The position numbers were made by a program, and so were the translations under genes. A stretch of DNA of 39,324 bases from Lewinella cohaerens DSM 23179 (GTDB taxonomy: Bacteria > Bacteroidota > Bacteroidia > Chitinophagales > Saprospiraceae), in assembly GCF_000379805.1 (NCBI RefSeq), contig NZ_KB903598.1, positions 1 to 39,324 on the forward strand, in the 5' to 3' direction. Shown in pieces: positions 9,666 through 18,030 of the stretch (position 1 is its first letter; every line of letters starts with the position of its first letter). Below the pieces are notes generated by a model. The model was given only the letters and a program-made list of their open reading frames with translations, did no database searches and was not told the DNA's origin.

Positions 9666-12600
9666 ATGAAAATAATAGCTACCTATTTGCTTGTCCTTCT
9701 CTCTGGCTTAGGGTTATCTGCTCAAACGTTCACGTTTGTAGATGAGTCAGACGTCCTGTTAGAAGTAAACGCTGAGGTGAATCTACCGCTGGCGGAATAT
9801 GCAACACTCACCGCTGAAGTCAGCGACCTTCGTCAAGCTTTAGTATATGCCCCTTTGGAGGTAAATACGAGCCTTCCAAGATCAGCTACTCAAATTCAAT
9901 TGCCGCTGCCTGATGGCACAATGCGCACCTTTCGGGTCGTAGAAAGCCCTGTGATGCCAGAAGCTTTGCAGGCTCGTTGGCCACAATTACGCACTTATCG
10001 TGTTCAGGACGTATCGGCCCCTCAATACAAAGGACGCCTGACCGTTACACCACAGGGAATCACAGCAACTTATACCTCTTATGATGGAGAAGTGTTTGTA
10101 GAGCCCTACGCAAGTAATCAATCGTTCGTTCATGTTGTCTACTTTAACCATGATCTCGTTCTGACGCCGGAAGAACTTCCTCAGTTGGCTTGTGGTTACG
10201 AGCCTTCAGAAACCGAAGATCCAAAACCCATCAATGCAGACGGAGAGGCTGTTTCAGAAATAAATAGAACGACTGCAAGTACTACCGCCAATATCCATGA
10301 GTATGTAATGGCACTTACCTGTACTGGCGAGTATGCTACGCAGAAAGGAGGTACAGTAGAGGCCGTTCTCAGTAGTTTTGTAACAGCTATCAACCTGGCT
10401 AATGCTACGTTTGAGAATGAAGTTGGTGTTCGTATTCGCTTGATAGAGAACCAAGAGCTGTTGGTTTACCTGAATGCAGGCACCGACCCCTTCATCAACG
10501 CTGATGAAGGAGGAGAGTTATTGAGCCAAGTGCAAGGGGCTATTACCAGTGCTGGTTTTCCTACTTCGTCCTATGATATGGGACATGTTTTTACAAGCTC
10601 CTGTACGGATGTAGGGGGTGTCGTTGGCGGTCAGGTGTGTACACCGGGCAAGGATCGGGGAGTAACTTGTCATTATAGTAATAATATTGCCTCTATTATC
10701 CGTCGGGTTTTTACACACGAGGTAGCCCACCAGTTTGCAACAGCTCACTCCTGGAGTAATTGTCCAAACAGTTTGGGGCAGTTGGCTAGTGGTTCTGCCT
10801 TTGAGCCAGGCTCAGGTACCACGATTATGTCCTATGCGGGTTCTTGCGGTAATCAAAATGTTGCCTTTAATAATGATGATTACTATCACGGGCACAGTAT
10901 TGAGCAATTTACCAATTACACGCGGCAAGGTAATGCTGCTGCCTGTGCAACAGTTATTCCAACAGACAATACTGAGCCTAAAATCACTCTCAATTATACA
11001 GATGGTTTTTATATTCCAATCAGCACACCTTTTGAATTGGATGCAGCGGTTGTAGATGTCGACGAAGACCCGATCACCTATTGTTGGGAACAAATGAATT
11101 TAGGTCCACTTTCTGATTTGGGCGCGCCTTTTGGTAACGCACCGATATTCAGAAGCTACCCTCCAACGACAGCTTCCAACCGGGTGTTACCACGGCTTGT
11201 TGATTTACTGAGCAATAACAGTACGATTACAGAGATATTGCCTACTTATAGTAGAGATATCGCCTTTCGTTGTACCGTCAGGGATAATAGCCCTGAGATT
11301 GGTGCAACGGTTTGGGCAGATGTTGCTTTTAAGAGCACAGCTACGGCAGGGCCGTTTTTGGTAATGTCTCCAAATAATAGCAGCACTGTTTGGCAAGCCG
11401 GAGAATACCGGGAAGTAACCTGGGATGTAGCCAATACAACCAATGAACTCGTAAATTGTCAGTTGGTAAATATTCGGTTATCAAGTGATGGTGGCCAAAC
11501 TTACCCATATACCTTGGTAAGCGGTGTCCCTAATAATGGATCTGCTTTTGTTACCGTACCTGAGGTGACAGGGAGTAATATGCGTGTCAGAGTAGAAGCG
11601 GCTAACAATATCTTTTTTGATATTTCTAATGCTAATTTCAGTATTGAGCCAGCAACCGTACCTACTTACACCTTGAATTATGGTCCTGTTTTTCAGCAGC
11701 TTTGTTTGCCAGATGTAACGACTATTGATTTTACAACAGGAGCTGTACTTGATTATACAACGCCTATTAATTTAAGTATCAGTAGTGAATTGCCAGAGGG
11801 CGTTAACGCTGTTTTTTCAAATAACGATTTTGCACCGGGCGAAGGCGTAAGTTTACAGCTTGATTTTAATAACCTGGAAGACTATGATGGCCCCTTGGAA
11901 ATAGAAGTTGCCGTAGCTACTACCGATTTGGACACCAGCTACCGTACCATCTACTTCGAGTTGGTTGATAATGATTTTAGCGACCTTAGTCTGTTGACGC
12001 CTGTAGAAGGGGAGCCCAATATTACTTTGGGAACAACCTATACCTGGACACCGCTGCCTAATGCACAATTATACGATTGGGAGCTCTCTGATGACGCTGG
12101 TTTTTCCAATGTTTTAGATAGCCGGTATGGTATTTCAGAGACGGAAGTTATACAGTTGACCCAATTAGAAAATAACGACCTGTTTTACTGGCGGGTTCGT
12201 GCCATCAATGAATGTGGAGCTGGTGAATGGCAAGCACCGCAGGTGTTCCACACGGTGAACGTACTCTGTACCCAACAATTGGCCGAAGATACACCAGTAA
12301 ACATTCCAGGAACTGGCTTGCCGCCAACGGTGACTTCACAAGTGTTCGTGCCATTTAATGGAGTGGTTAGTGATATCAATATTCCCTTTCTCCGCGTCCG
12401 TTATCAGCCGATTCAAAATTTCTATATTTCGCTGATTAGTCCAGCAGGTACGGAAGTACGACTTTATGATGGGGATTGTTTTGGCTCTGATGTAGTAGCA
12501 ATAGGTTTTGATGACGAAGCACCAAATGAAATTATTTGCCCACCAGATGATCAAATTCTTTTTAAGCCAATAGAAGCCCTTTCTGCTTTTGATGGAGAAA

Positions 12601-13307
12601 ACAGCGAGGGGATTTGGACTTTGAAAGTGAAAATCCTTGAAACAGGTTTTGGTGCATCCGGCCAGATATCAGAATGGGGACTTGAGTTTTGTGCTGCTGG
12701 TAATTCAGCCGCGCCAGCTCTGTTGACCAACGATACACTCTTTGTACCACCATTGATGAGTAATCCGGTAACGAATGATTTGTTACAAGTAACAGACACC
12801 GAGGAAGGACCATTTGACCTGACTTATTCTTTAGTGAGTACTCCGGGCCACGGTTCGTTGTACATCATCGACCAGGAATTGTCACCAGGCAGCACCTTTA
12901 CCCAAGGGACGATAGATGCAAGTAATCTTCGTTACCAGAACACGAACCCTGATGCCGTCAACGATGGCTTCACTTTTGTGGTAGAAGATGGTACGGGAGG
13001 TTTCTTGCCAGTGCAACGTTTTGATATTAAAATCGATGAAAATGCGGTGGTAGGCACAGAAGAAATCAGTGCTGGTAACCATTTCTTGTTATATCCCAAT
13101 CCTACAAGCGAGATGGTCAACCTCTTGCTACCCACCTCAAATACGGAGGAAATGCGTTTGCGGGTATTCAATATCAGTGGCCAATTGCTGCTGGAAGAGA
13201 AAGTAGCCGCCGGCACGCTACAACATCAATTGACAACAACTGCTTGGCCAAACGGGATTTACCTCGTACAGCTGGGGGGGCGCACTTTGAAGCTGGTTAA
13301 GCAGTAG
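9666..13307 (+). CDS. Secreted metzincin (M12B/reprolysin-like) protease with P domain and T9SS tail
   Basis: A 1213-residue exported zinc protease. The ATG at 9666 gives a clean signal peptide (MKIIATYLLVLLSGLGLSAQ); the frame extends to a TTG at 9615 with no hydrophobic benefit. After a propeptide-like region, the catalytic domain carries HEVAHQFATAH (His351, Glu352, His355, His361) and a Met-turn TIMSYAGSC (Met388), which define a metzincin. Downstream are Ig/FN3-like modules. A proprotein-convertase P (Homo B) domain lies at about 865-1012, with LISPAGTEVRLYD and GIWTLKV. A CSPG/cadherin-3-like repeat follows at about 1025-1125. The final 75 residues form a type A T9SS sorting domain (LYPNPTSEMVNLLLP, FNISGQLL, NGIYLVQL). 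It is thus probably surface-attached or released. It is a single gene with a strong terminator after it. The substrate is unknown. Confidence 0.94.
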   Translation: MKIIATYLLVLLSGLGLSAQTFTFVDESDVLLEVNAEVNLPLAEYATLTAEVSDLRQALVYAPLEVNTSLPRSATQIQLPLPDGTMRTFRVVESPVMPEALQARWPQLRTYRVQDVSAPQYKGRLTVTPQGITATYTSYDGEVFVEPYASNQSFVHVVYFNHDLVLTPEELPQLACGYEPSETEDPKPINADGEAVSEINRTTASTTANIHEYVMALTCTGEYATQKGGTVEAVLSSFVTAINLANATFENEVGVRIRLIENQELLVYLNAGTDPFINADEGGELLSQVQGAITSAGFPTSSYDMGHVFTSSCTDVGGVVGGQVCTPGKDRGVTCHYSNNIASIIRRVFTHEVAHQFATAHSWSNCPNSLGQLASGSAFEPGSGTTIMSYAGSCGNQNVAFNNDDYYHGHSIEQFTNYTRQGNAAACATVIPTDNTEPKITLNYTDGFYIPISTPFELDAAVVDVDEDPITYCWEQMNLGPLSDLGAPFGNAPIFRSYPPTTASNRVLPRLVDLLSNNSTITEILPTYSRDIAFRCTVRDNSPEIGATVWADVAFKSTATAGPFLVMSPNNSSTVWQAGEYREVTWDVANTTNELVNCQLVNIRLSSDGGQTYPYTLVSGVPNNGSAFVTVPEVTGSNMRVRVEAANNIFFDISNANFSIEPATVPTYTLNYGPVFQQLCLPDVTTIDFTTGAVLDYTTPINLSISSELPEGVNAVFSNNDFAPGEGVSLQLDFNNLEDYDGPLEIEVAVATTDLDTSYRTIYFELVDNDFSDLSLLTPVEGEPNITLGTTYTWTPLPNAQLYDWELSDDAGFSNVLDSRYGISETEVIQLTQLENNDLFYWRVRAINECGAGEWQAPQVFHTVNVLCTQQLAEDTPVNIPGTGLPPTVTSQVFVPFNGVVSDINIPFLRVRYQPIQNFYISLISPAGTEVRLYDGDCFGSDVVAIGFDDEAPNEIICPPDDQILFKPIEALSAFDGENSEGIWTLKVKILETGFGASGQISEWGLEFCAAGNSAAPALLTNDTLFVPPLMSNPVTNDLLQVTDTEEGPFDLTYSLVSTPGHGSLYIIDQELSPGSTFTQGTIDASNLRYQNTNPDAVNDGFTFVVEDGTGGFLPVQRFDIKIDENAVVGTEEISAGNHFLLYPNPTSEMVNLLLPTSNTEEMRLRVFNISGQLLLEEKVAAGTLQHQLTTTAWPNGIYLVQLGGRTLKLVKQ

Positions 13308-13334
13308 AAAAGTCGAGAATTATAATATTTGTGA

Positions 13335-13368
13335 AAATGCAGAGGGAAGCTTCCCTCTGCATTTTTTT
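13335..13368 (+). terminator. Strong intrinsic terminator of the metzincin gene
   Basis: A perfect 15-bp inverted repeat (AAATGCAGAGGGAAG and its complement, 13335-13364) runs into a T-tract, 28 bases after the stop codon. Being symmetric with flanking A and T, it could work in both directions. Confidence 0.9.
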
Positions 13369-13536
13369 ATAGAAGTACATGCCAATAGCCAGCGTCTATA
13401 ATTGTTCTAAAATATCGACTCTCATTTACCTGTTTGTCAGCCAACAGCCATTTGCTAAACTAGGCTTGAACAAATAAAATAGGCCCCTGTTTCCCTACCG
13501 TAAACTTTCTAAAAAACAACCAAAAAACAATCTACG

Positions 13537-14484
13537 ATGAAAGTGCATTCGTATGCTTTGAGCATCCTGATGATGTTCGCCTTATCTTTTACTTTTCTTT
13601 CTTGTGACGATGATGATGTGATGGATGATCCAACCATTGTTGAGTTTGCACAAGATAATGCCAACTTCAGTATCCTTGTTGATGCTCTAACTGCTGCTGG
13701 TTTGGTAGACGCGCTAAATGACCGGACCTCATCATTGACGGTATTTGCACCTACTAACGCTGCTTTTGAAGCATTCTTGGCAGCCAACAACTTTGCATCT
13801 CTAAATGATGTACCAGTAGCGCTTTTACAAACGGTATTATTATACCATGTGTTGCCAACAGAGGAGACATCTAGTAAGCTGACTTCTACTTTCTATAATA
13901 CGCTGGCTGAGTATGCAACTGATGAGCCTCTCACCTTGTATGTGAATACGAGTGGTGGTGTAAAAATCAATGGTGCTGTAGATGTGACTGCTGCCGATGA
14001 GGAAGTAGCCAATGGTGTAATTCACACGGTAAATGCAGTTATTGCGCCGGCGAATGTAGTCACTTTTGCTACTGCTGATCCTACTTTCAGTAACCTTGTA
14101 GCTGCGCTAACACGTACCGACCTGACGGCAGATTTTGTGAGTATCCTTTCTGGCGACGGGCCATTTACGGTATTTGCGCCTACTAATGCTGCTTTTGAAG
14201 CCTTGTTGGCTTCGAATACTGACTGGAATACTTTGGCAGATATCCCCGTAGCTACGCTAGAGGCGGTACTAAAGTATCACGTAGTTGCTGGTGCTAACGT
14301 TCGCGCTAGTGATATTGTAAGTGGTGCTCCAGTTACAACCTTTGAGGGTTCTGACTTCTCTATTGATTTATCAGGTAGTGCTCCAGTGATCAATGCAACG
14401 AATAGCACTGCTACGATTATCGCTACTGATGTACAAGGTACAAATGGTGTTGTACACGCGATTGATACGGTACTGTTACCTTAA
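13537..14484 (+). CDS. Lipoprotein with two fasciclin (FAS1) domains
   Basis: A 315-residue protein with a lipoprotein signal (hydrophobic residues 8-21, lipobox FLSC, Cys about 23) followed by an acidic DDDD linker. Two FAS1 domains follow, about 38-175 and 178-315. Each repeats the H1 motif LTVFAPTNAAFEA (or FTVFAPTNAAFEA), then L..VLLYHVLP or LEAVLKYHVV and a closing GVIHTVNAVI or GVVHAIDTVLLP. FAS1 domains mediate adhesion and carbohydrate or protein contacts at the cell surface. Acidic residues after the lipid Cys resemble the export signal for surface lipoproteins in Bacteroidota, but that is inference. It is a single-gene unit ended by a terminator. The two domains share many codons, suggesting internal duplication. 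Confidence 0.94.
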   Translation: MKVHSYALSILMMFALSFTFLSCDDDDVMDDPTIVEFAQDNANFSILVDALTAAGLVDALNDRTSSLTVFAPTNAAFEAFLAANNFASLNDVPVALLQTVLLYHVLPTEETSSKLTSTFYNTLAEYATDEPLTLYVNTSGGVKINGAVDVTAADEEVANGVIHTVNAVIAPANVVTFATADPTFSNLVAALTRTDLTADFVSILSGDGPFTVFAPTNAAFEALLASNTDWNTLADIPVATLEAVLKYHVVAGANVRASDIVSGAPVTTFEGSDFSIDLSGSAPVINATNSTATIIATDVQGTNGVVHAIDTVLLP

Positions 14485-14535
14485 GAGCTTTTTTGTAAAA
14501 AAAACAGTTTTGTTATTAGACAAAGTTGTGTCGTA

Positions 14536-14577
14536 CGGCCTTGCTTCTCGCTTTTGCGGAAGCAGGGCCGTTTTTAT
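14536..14577 (+). terminator. Intrinsic terminator between convergent genes
   Basis: CGGCCTTGCTTC (14536-14547) pairs with GAAGCAGGGCCG (one G-T wobble) ending at 14570, then TTTTTATTTT. It ends the fasciclin gene. The opposing gene stops at 14579, two bases past the T-tract. Confidence 0.85.
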
Positions 14578-14578
14578 T

Positions 14579-15763
14579 TTATAGATTCGCCAACTGGAGG
14601 AACCCACCTTGTGTCTCTATTTGCTGGAATTTGCCCCAGGCCTGTTCACAGAATTGTTGGGTAAGGTGTTCAATATAATAGCTGCCAGCAGCAGGGTCAA
14701 CCACTTGGTCTAGATGGCTTTCCATTTGCAGTAAATGCTGTACATTTCTGGCAATTCGGCGAGTGAAAGAACTACTTTCTCCTTTGGTACGAAGGTCTGC
14801 CGGAGGAATGTACAAGAAAGATGCGCCACCTATAATGGCCGACATCCCCTGAGTGGCTGCTTTAATCATATTGTACTCACGCTGATCGGTTTGAGTTTCG
14901 GCAGCGAGATGAGCAGCGATAGGCGGTATGGATTCATTGGCCAATCCAAAACCATTGAGTACGTTGGCCCAAAGGATTTTTAGCGCCCTTATTTTTGCAA
15001 TTTCTACAAAATAGCTGGTACTAATCGCGACTGAAAACTGTAAGTGCTGGTTGGTGACAGCAGCTGGAATACCCTGTTCTTCCATGGCGTTGAGATAAGA
15101 AACTCCTTTGGCGATAAGCAAGGCCAGTTCTCTACTCGTATTTTCAATGCCGGTATGGAGCGTTAGACCATTAACTTGTAAAACCTTGAAGTTGGGGGTG
15201 TGTTGCTGTGCAAATTTCAAGACGCGGGCCAAGGCTGTAAATGGTGGTTCTGACCAATCTAGCAGAGGGTCAAAGTCCATTGAGCCATAAATGTCTACTA
15301 GTTTCAAATTACGCCTTCTGACATAATAGATGAGATTGCGAAATAATTCAGCGGGGTCTTTTCCTGGATATGCTGGGGCAAAATGAATAGAAATAAAAGA
15401 AGGCTCAATATTAGCTAAAAGCACGTCCAATTCCTCACGACTAGGCAGGTGGTGTAGGTGAAATAAAGGTGCATTTACACCTCCCTGTAAACCTTCCAGG
15501 GCTTGAGTGTTGGCTTCTTTAGGGTCACGAACGAAGAGGTATTCCCCAATAGACCAGCTATTGTTGTTGCGCCCTGAATTTAGCGTTGGTTTTTTGTTTA
15601 GGTCATCCTCATTTCCATAAGTAGCGGCTACCCGAATGTGTTCTTCTAATTGCCATTCGAGCTCTTCAAGAGGTTTACCTTTTAGGTCACGAGTTATTTT
15701 TTCCAACCATTGTTCTTTGGTAGGGTTAGAAAAGGAGTTAAATAGTTTTGAATTGGTAGGCAT
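14579..15763 (-). CDS. Methylmalonyl-CoA mutase family protein, catalytic-barrel only (short form)
   Basis: A 394-residue protein related to the small (MutA-like) subunit of adenosylcobalamin-dependent methylmalonyl-CoA mutase, which interconverts succinyl-CoA and methylmalonyl-CoA in propionate metabolism. Family signatures are DIYGSMDFDPL, RALKILWANVLNGFG, AAETQTDQREYN, a T.RIARNVQHLLQ.ESHLDQVVDPAAGSYYIE stretch, and a final KFQQIETQGG. It stops right after that helix. The C-terminal B12-binding flavodoxin-like domain (DXHXXG motif) and the usual tail are both missing, and no frameshifted remainder is visible downstream. The small subunit is normally non-catalytic, so this could still be a functional partner of a large subunit encoded elsewhere. 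No partner gene is in the window. The ATG at 15763 matches the family N-terminus. A TACCTTTA box (minus strand, 15831-15824) may be its -7 element. Confidence 0.85.
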   Translation of the reverse strand: MPTNSKLFNSFSNPTKEQWLEKITRDLKGKPLEELEWQLEEHIRVAATYGNEDDLNKKPTLNSGRNNNSWSIGEYLFVRDPKEANTQALEGLQGGVNAPLFHLHHLPSREELDVLLANIEPSFISIHFAPAYPGKDPAELFRNLIYYVRRRNLKLVDIYGSMDFDPLLDWSEPPFTALARVLKFAQQHTPNFKVLQVNGLTLHTGIENTSRELALLIAKGVSYLNAMEEQGIPAAVTNQHLQFSVAISTSYFVEIAKIRALKILWANVLNGFGLANESIPPIAAHLAAETQTDQREYNMIKAATQGMSAIIGGASFLYIPPADLRTKGESSSFTRRIARNVQHLLQMESHLDQVVDPAAGSYYIEHLTQQFCEQAWGKFQQIETQGGFLQLANL

Positions 15764-15965
15764 AATCAGGGCACTTTAATCTCAGTAGCAGACTGTTTCT
15801 TGCTGCCACAGTTCTTTATAACCTAAAGGTATTGAATTGCAAGTAAATTACTCCTTCTCTGACAACTTTTGTGGTCAAGCTAAAGCAGAAATCGTAAGTG
15901 ACTGGAAAGGAACGTGATTTTTGTTTTACGATGGACGCTAAACACAAAAAATGTCAGAGAATCAA

Positions 15966-15991
15966 ATTACTTTATGTAATCCTTATTTTTG
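15966..15991 (+). promoter_or_regulatory. Dyad and -7-like box before iscS
   Basis: ATTAC and GTAAT (15966-15970 and 15976-15980) form a 5-bp dyad, followed by TATTTTTG (15984-15991), a full match to the TAnnTTTG -7 consensus. No -33 TTTG lies 19 bases upstream. The arms match the inner arms of the dyad at the permease-regulator gene (19183-19200). This is regulatory only if translation starts at 15996 and not at 15951. Confidence 0.3.
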
Positions 15992-15995
15992 TCTT

Positions 15996-17168
15996 ATGAA
16001 GAATCGTATGGTCTATTTAGATAATAGTGCAACCACACCAACAGATCCCAGGGTGGTAGACAAAATGTTACCTTATTTTTATGACCAGCCTGGAAATGCT
16101 GCTAGTAGGACCCATGCTTTTGGTTGGCAAGCCGAAGAAGCAGTGGGTAAAGCACGTCAGCAGGTGGCTGAGCTATTGGGGGTAGATAAGACAGAGGTTG
16201 TTTTTACCAGTGGTGCTACGGAGGCTGTAAACCTTGCTATCAAAGGTATTTACGATACTTATAAACGTAAAGGGCAGCATCTTATCACTGTAAAGACGGA
16301 GCATAAAGCTGTATTGGACACTTGCCAATGGCTAGAAGAGAAGGGGGCGGAAGTCACTTACTTGGAGGTAGATAAGCAAGGCCGAATTGATTTAGGTGAA
16401 CTTGAAGCCGCTATCCGAGAGGATACGATTTTGGTGGCCATTATGTGGGCCAATAATGAAACAGGGGTATTACAAGAAGTAAGTGCTATTGGAGAAATTT
16501 GTACCCGCAAGGGAGTATTCTTTTTCTGTGATGGTACTCAGGCAGTAGGCAAAATTCCTGTTGATCCAGTGGCGACGGGAATCCATCTAATGGCGTTTTC
16601 GGCACATAAAATGTATGGCCCAAAAGGAGTGGGCGCACTTTATGTGAGGCGTAAAAACCCTCCTGTGAAAATAACAGCCCAGTTGCTGGGGGGAGGGCAT
16701 GAAAGGGGACGTAGGTCAGGGACTTTAAATGTACCCGGTATTGTGGGCTTCGGTGTAGCAGCGGCGTTGGCGCAAGCAGAAATGACCGAAGAAATGGTAC
16801 GATTATCAGTATGGCGCGATCAACTTGAGCGTAAGCTTTTGGAAGGCTTAGAGAAAGTAAGTTTAAATGGAAGCCATGAAAATCGATTGCCACAAATCAG
16901 CAGCCTATGTTTTGAATATGCCGATGCCGAGGATGTGATGAGGACTTTCAATCAGGAGCTCGCGGTATCTTCCGGTTCAGCCTGTACCTCTGCTTCACTT
17001 GACCCCAGTCACGTACTTAAAGCGATGGGCCTCACCAGCGACGAGGCTCACGCGTCGCTACGCCTGAGTTTTGGCAGATTTAATACAGAAGAGGATATTG
17101 ACCAAGTAGCGGAGTGGATTATTCGTGGGGTAAATAGTGTTCGGGCAGCGAATCCATTATGGGTGTAG
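15996..17168 (+). CDS. iscS: Cysteine desulfurase, IscS type
   Basis: A 390-residue PLP enzyme that takes sulfur from cysteine as a persulfide for Fe-S cluster assembly and tRNA thiolation. The ATG at 15996 is preferred over 15951 because MKNRMVYLDNSATTPTDPRV then aligns with the very start of E. coli IscS. Motifs are TEHKAVLDTC, NNETG, DGTQAVGK, the PLP lysine Lys205 in FSAHKMYGPKG (E. coli Lys206), RSGTLNVPG, and the active-site Cys330 in SSGSACTS (E. coli Cys328). The SGSACTS loop makes it group I (IscS/NifS) and not SufS. Downstream, on the same strand, lie an RNA candidate and an IscA-like gene, but no IscU, HscA or HscB is present. Confidence 0.94.
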   Translation: MKNRMVYLDNSATTPTDPRVVDKMLPYFYDQPGNAASRTHAFGWQAEEAVGKARQQVAELLGVDKTEVVFTSGATEAVNLAIKGIYDTYKRKGQHLITVKTEHKAVLDTCQWLEEKGAEVTYLEVDKQGRIDLGELEAAIREDTILVAIMWANNETGVLQEVSAIGEICTRKGVFFFCDGTQAVGKIPVDPVATGIHLMAFSAHKMYGPKGVGALYVRRKNPPVKITAQLLGGGHERGRRSGTLNVPGIVGFGVAAALAQAEMTEEMVRLSVWRDQLERKLLEGLEKVSLNGSHENRLPQISSLCFEYADAEDVMRTFNQELAVSSGSACTSASLDPSHVLKAMGLTSDEAHASLRLSFGRFNTEEDIDQVAEWIIRGVNSVRAANPLWV

Positions 17169-17210
17169 AGAGGTGTTTGTAAATGTTTTTATTTTTAAAC
17201 TTGAGGTTTA

Positions 17211-17241
17211 TTTGTTTTAATTGTGTTTTTTTGTACCTTTA
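17211..17241 (+). promoter_or_regulatory. Canonical Bacteroidota promoter of the structured RNA
   Basis: TTTG at 17211-17214, exactly 19 bases, then TACCTTTA at 17234-17241. This matches the Bacteroidota TTTG-N19-TAnnTTTG promoter except for the last base of the -7 box. Predicted transcription start is about 17247, some 79 bases after the iscS stop, so a new transcript should begin here. Confidence 0.7.
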
Positions 17242-17246
17242 CACTA

Positions 17247-17455
17247 CGCTCAGCAACCTGACAAGTGCTGATCATATCGAAGGTAATACCCCTCAGTTTG
17301 TCATGAGGGCATTCAGCGGTTTATTTTTGCGTATTGCTTGGCTGCTACGGGATACTGTAGCAGATGATGACGCATGTCCTATGTGGCCGGTTGGTCAGGG
17401 ACATTTTCGGCGATCTGGCAAGAGGGTGGGCCCTCCACTTGGGGCCGGTATGCCT
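17247..17455 (+). ncRNA. Candidate structured non-coding RNA between iscS and iscA
   Basis: About 210 bases that fold into several clear helices. A leading hairpin is TCAGCA/TGCTGA (17250-17271). A closing helix pairs AGGTAATACC (17281-17290) with GGTATGCCT (17447-17455). Inside it are CCCTCA/TGAGGG (17290-17309); CTGCTAC/GTAGCAG (17342-17363), extended by GCGT/ACGC (17329/17373); ATGTCC/GGACAT with inner TGGCC/GGTCA (17374-17404); and either GAGGG/CCCTC or GGCCC/GGGCC (17422-17446). It is more GC-rich than its flanks and is preceded by a canonical promoter. I do not recognise the family; it does not show tmRNA, RNase P or SRP core motifs. It could be a housekeeping RNA, or a leader of iscA (ATG 169 bases downstream). 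No U-rich terminator follows directly. A 92-codon frame across it looks non-coding. Confidence 0.55.
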
Positions 17456-17623
17456 AAATAATTCAATAGACTTCGTTTTATCTCTCCTCGTCAATAACAG
17501 ATATTACTTACAATTTCCTTACTTTAGTTCTCAATTACGGGTATATTTAGTTCTACTAAAACTTTCACCCAACCTTATCGGTTATTGGTAAAGAATGTTA
17601 TTGATCATAAATTTGGAGAATGT

Positions 17624-17950
17624 ATGCTTTTTGTAGGCGACAGTGCAAAAGAGAGAATTAGAGAGATTGAACATAAGGACCAGCTCACCAAAGAGCACTT
17701 CGTCCGTGTATCGGTCACAAGTGGCGGTTGCTCAGGCTTATCTTACCAGATGGATTTTGACAATCAGCCACGTCCAGATGATCAGGTATTTGAAGATAAT
17801 GGCGTTAAAATTGTTACCGACCTAAAGAGCTTCCTCTACCTCTGTAATACAACTCTTGAGTTTTCGGGAGGCCTGGAAGGGAAAGGCTTTTATTTTAATA
17901 ATCCGAATGCTTCGCGGACCTGTGGCTGTGGTGAAAGTTTCTCGGTCTAG
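17624..17950 (+). CDS. iscA: Iron-sulfur assembly carrier, IscA/HesB (A-type) family
   Basis: A 108-residue A-type carrier that receives and delivers Fe-S clusters. The ATG at 17624 is chosen because LFVGDSAKERIREIE matches the family start; the frame extends to a TTG at 17585. The three ligand cysteines are all present: Cys36 in SGGCSGLSY, and Cys100 and Cys102 in CGCGESF (E. coli IscA Cys35, 99, 101). It lies downstream of iscS, which supports a role in the same pathway. The 455-base gap holding a structured RNA argues that it has its own or a regulated transcript. It could equally be called ErpA or SufA; family level is certain, subfamily is not. Confidence 0.92.
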   Translation: MLFVGDSAKERIREIEHKDQLTKEHFVRVSVTSGGCSGLSYQMDFDNQPRPDDQVFEDNGVKIVTDLKSFLYLCNTTLEFSGGLEGKGFYFNNPNASRTCGCGESFSV

Positions 17951-17980
17951 TGGATTGTTTTCTTTAATATACCACCATCC

Positions 17981-18016
17981 AAAGCACCATTTGACCAACA
18001 AGTGGTGCTTTGTTAT
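17981..18016 (+). terminator. Hairpin terminator after iscA
   Basis: AAAGCACCA (17981-17989) pairs perfectly with TGGTGCTTT (18003-18011) around a 13-base loop, followed by a short T-rich stretch. It lies 30 bases after the iscA stop and just before the next ATG at 18031, so the glycosyltransferase ATG sits immediately downstream of the hairpin. Confidence 0.6.
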
Positions 18017-18030
18017 TAACCGGCAACTTC

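Noticed and set aside
16486-16893. 135-codon minus-strand ORF in iscS
   Set aside because: It overlaps conserved PLP-enzyme codons on the other strand and has no recognisable motif.
17183-17461. 92-codon ORF between iscS and iscA
   Set aside because: It lies in a region of strong RNA structure, its composition is unlike a protein and its start overlaps the promoter; it looks like chance coding over a structured RNA.
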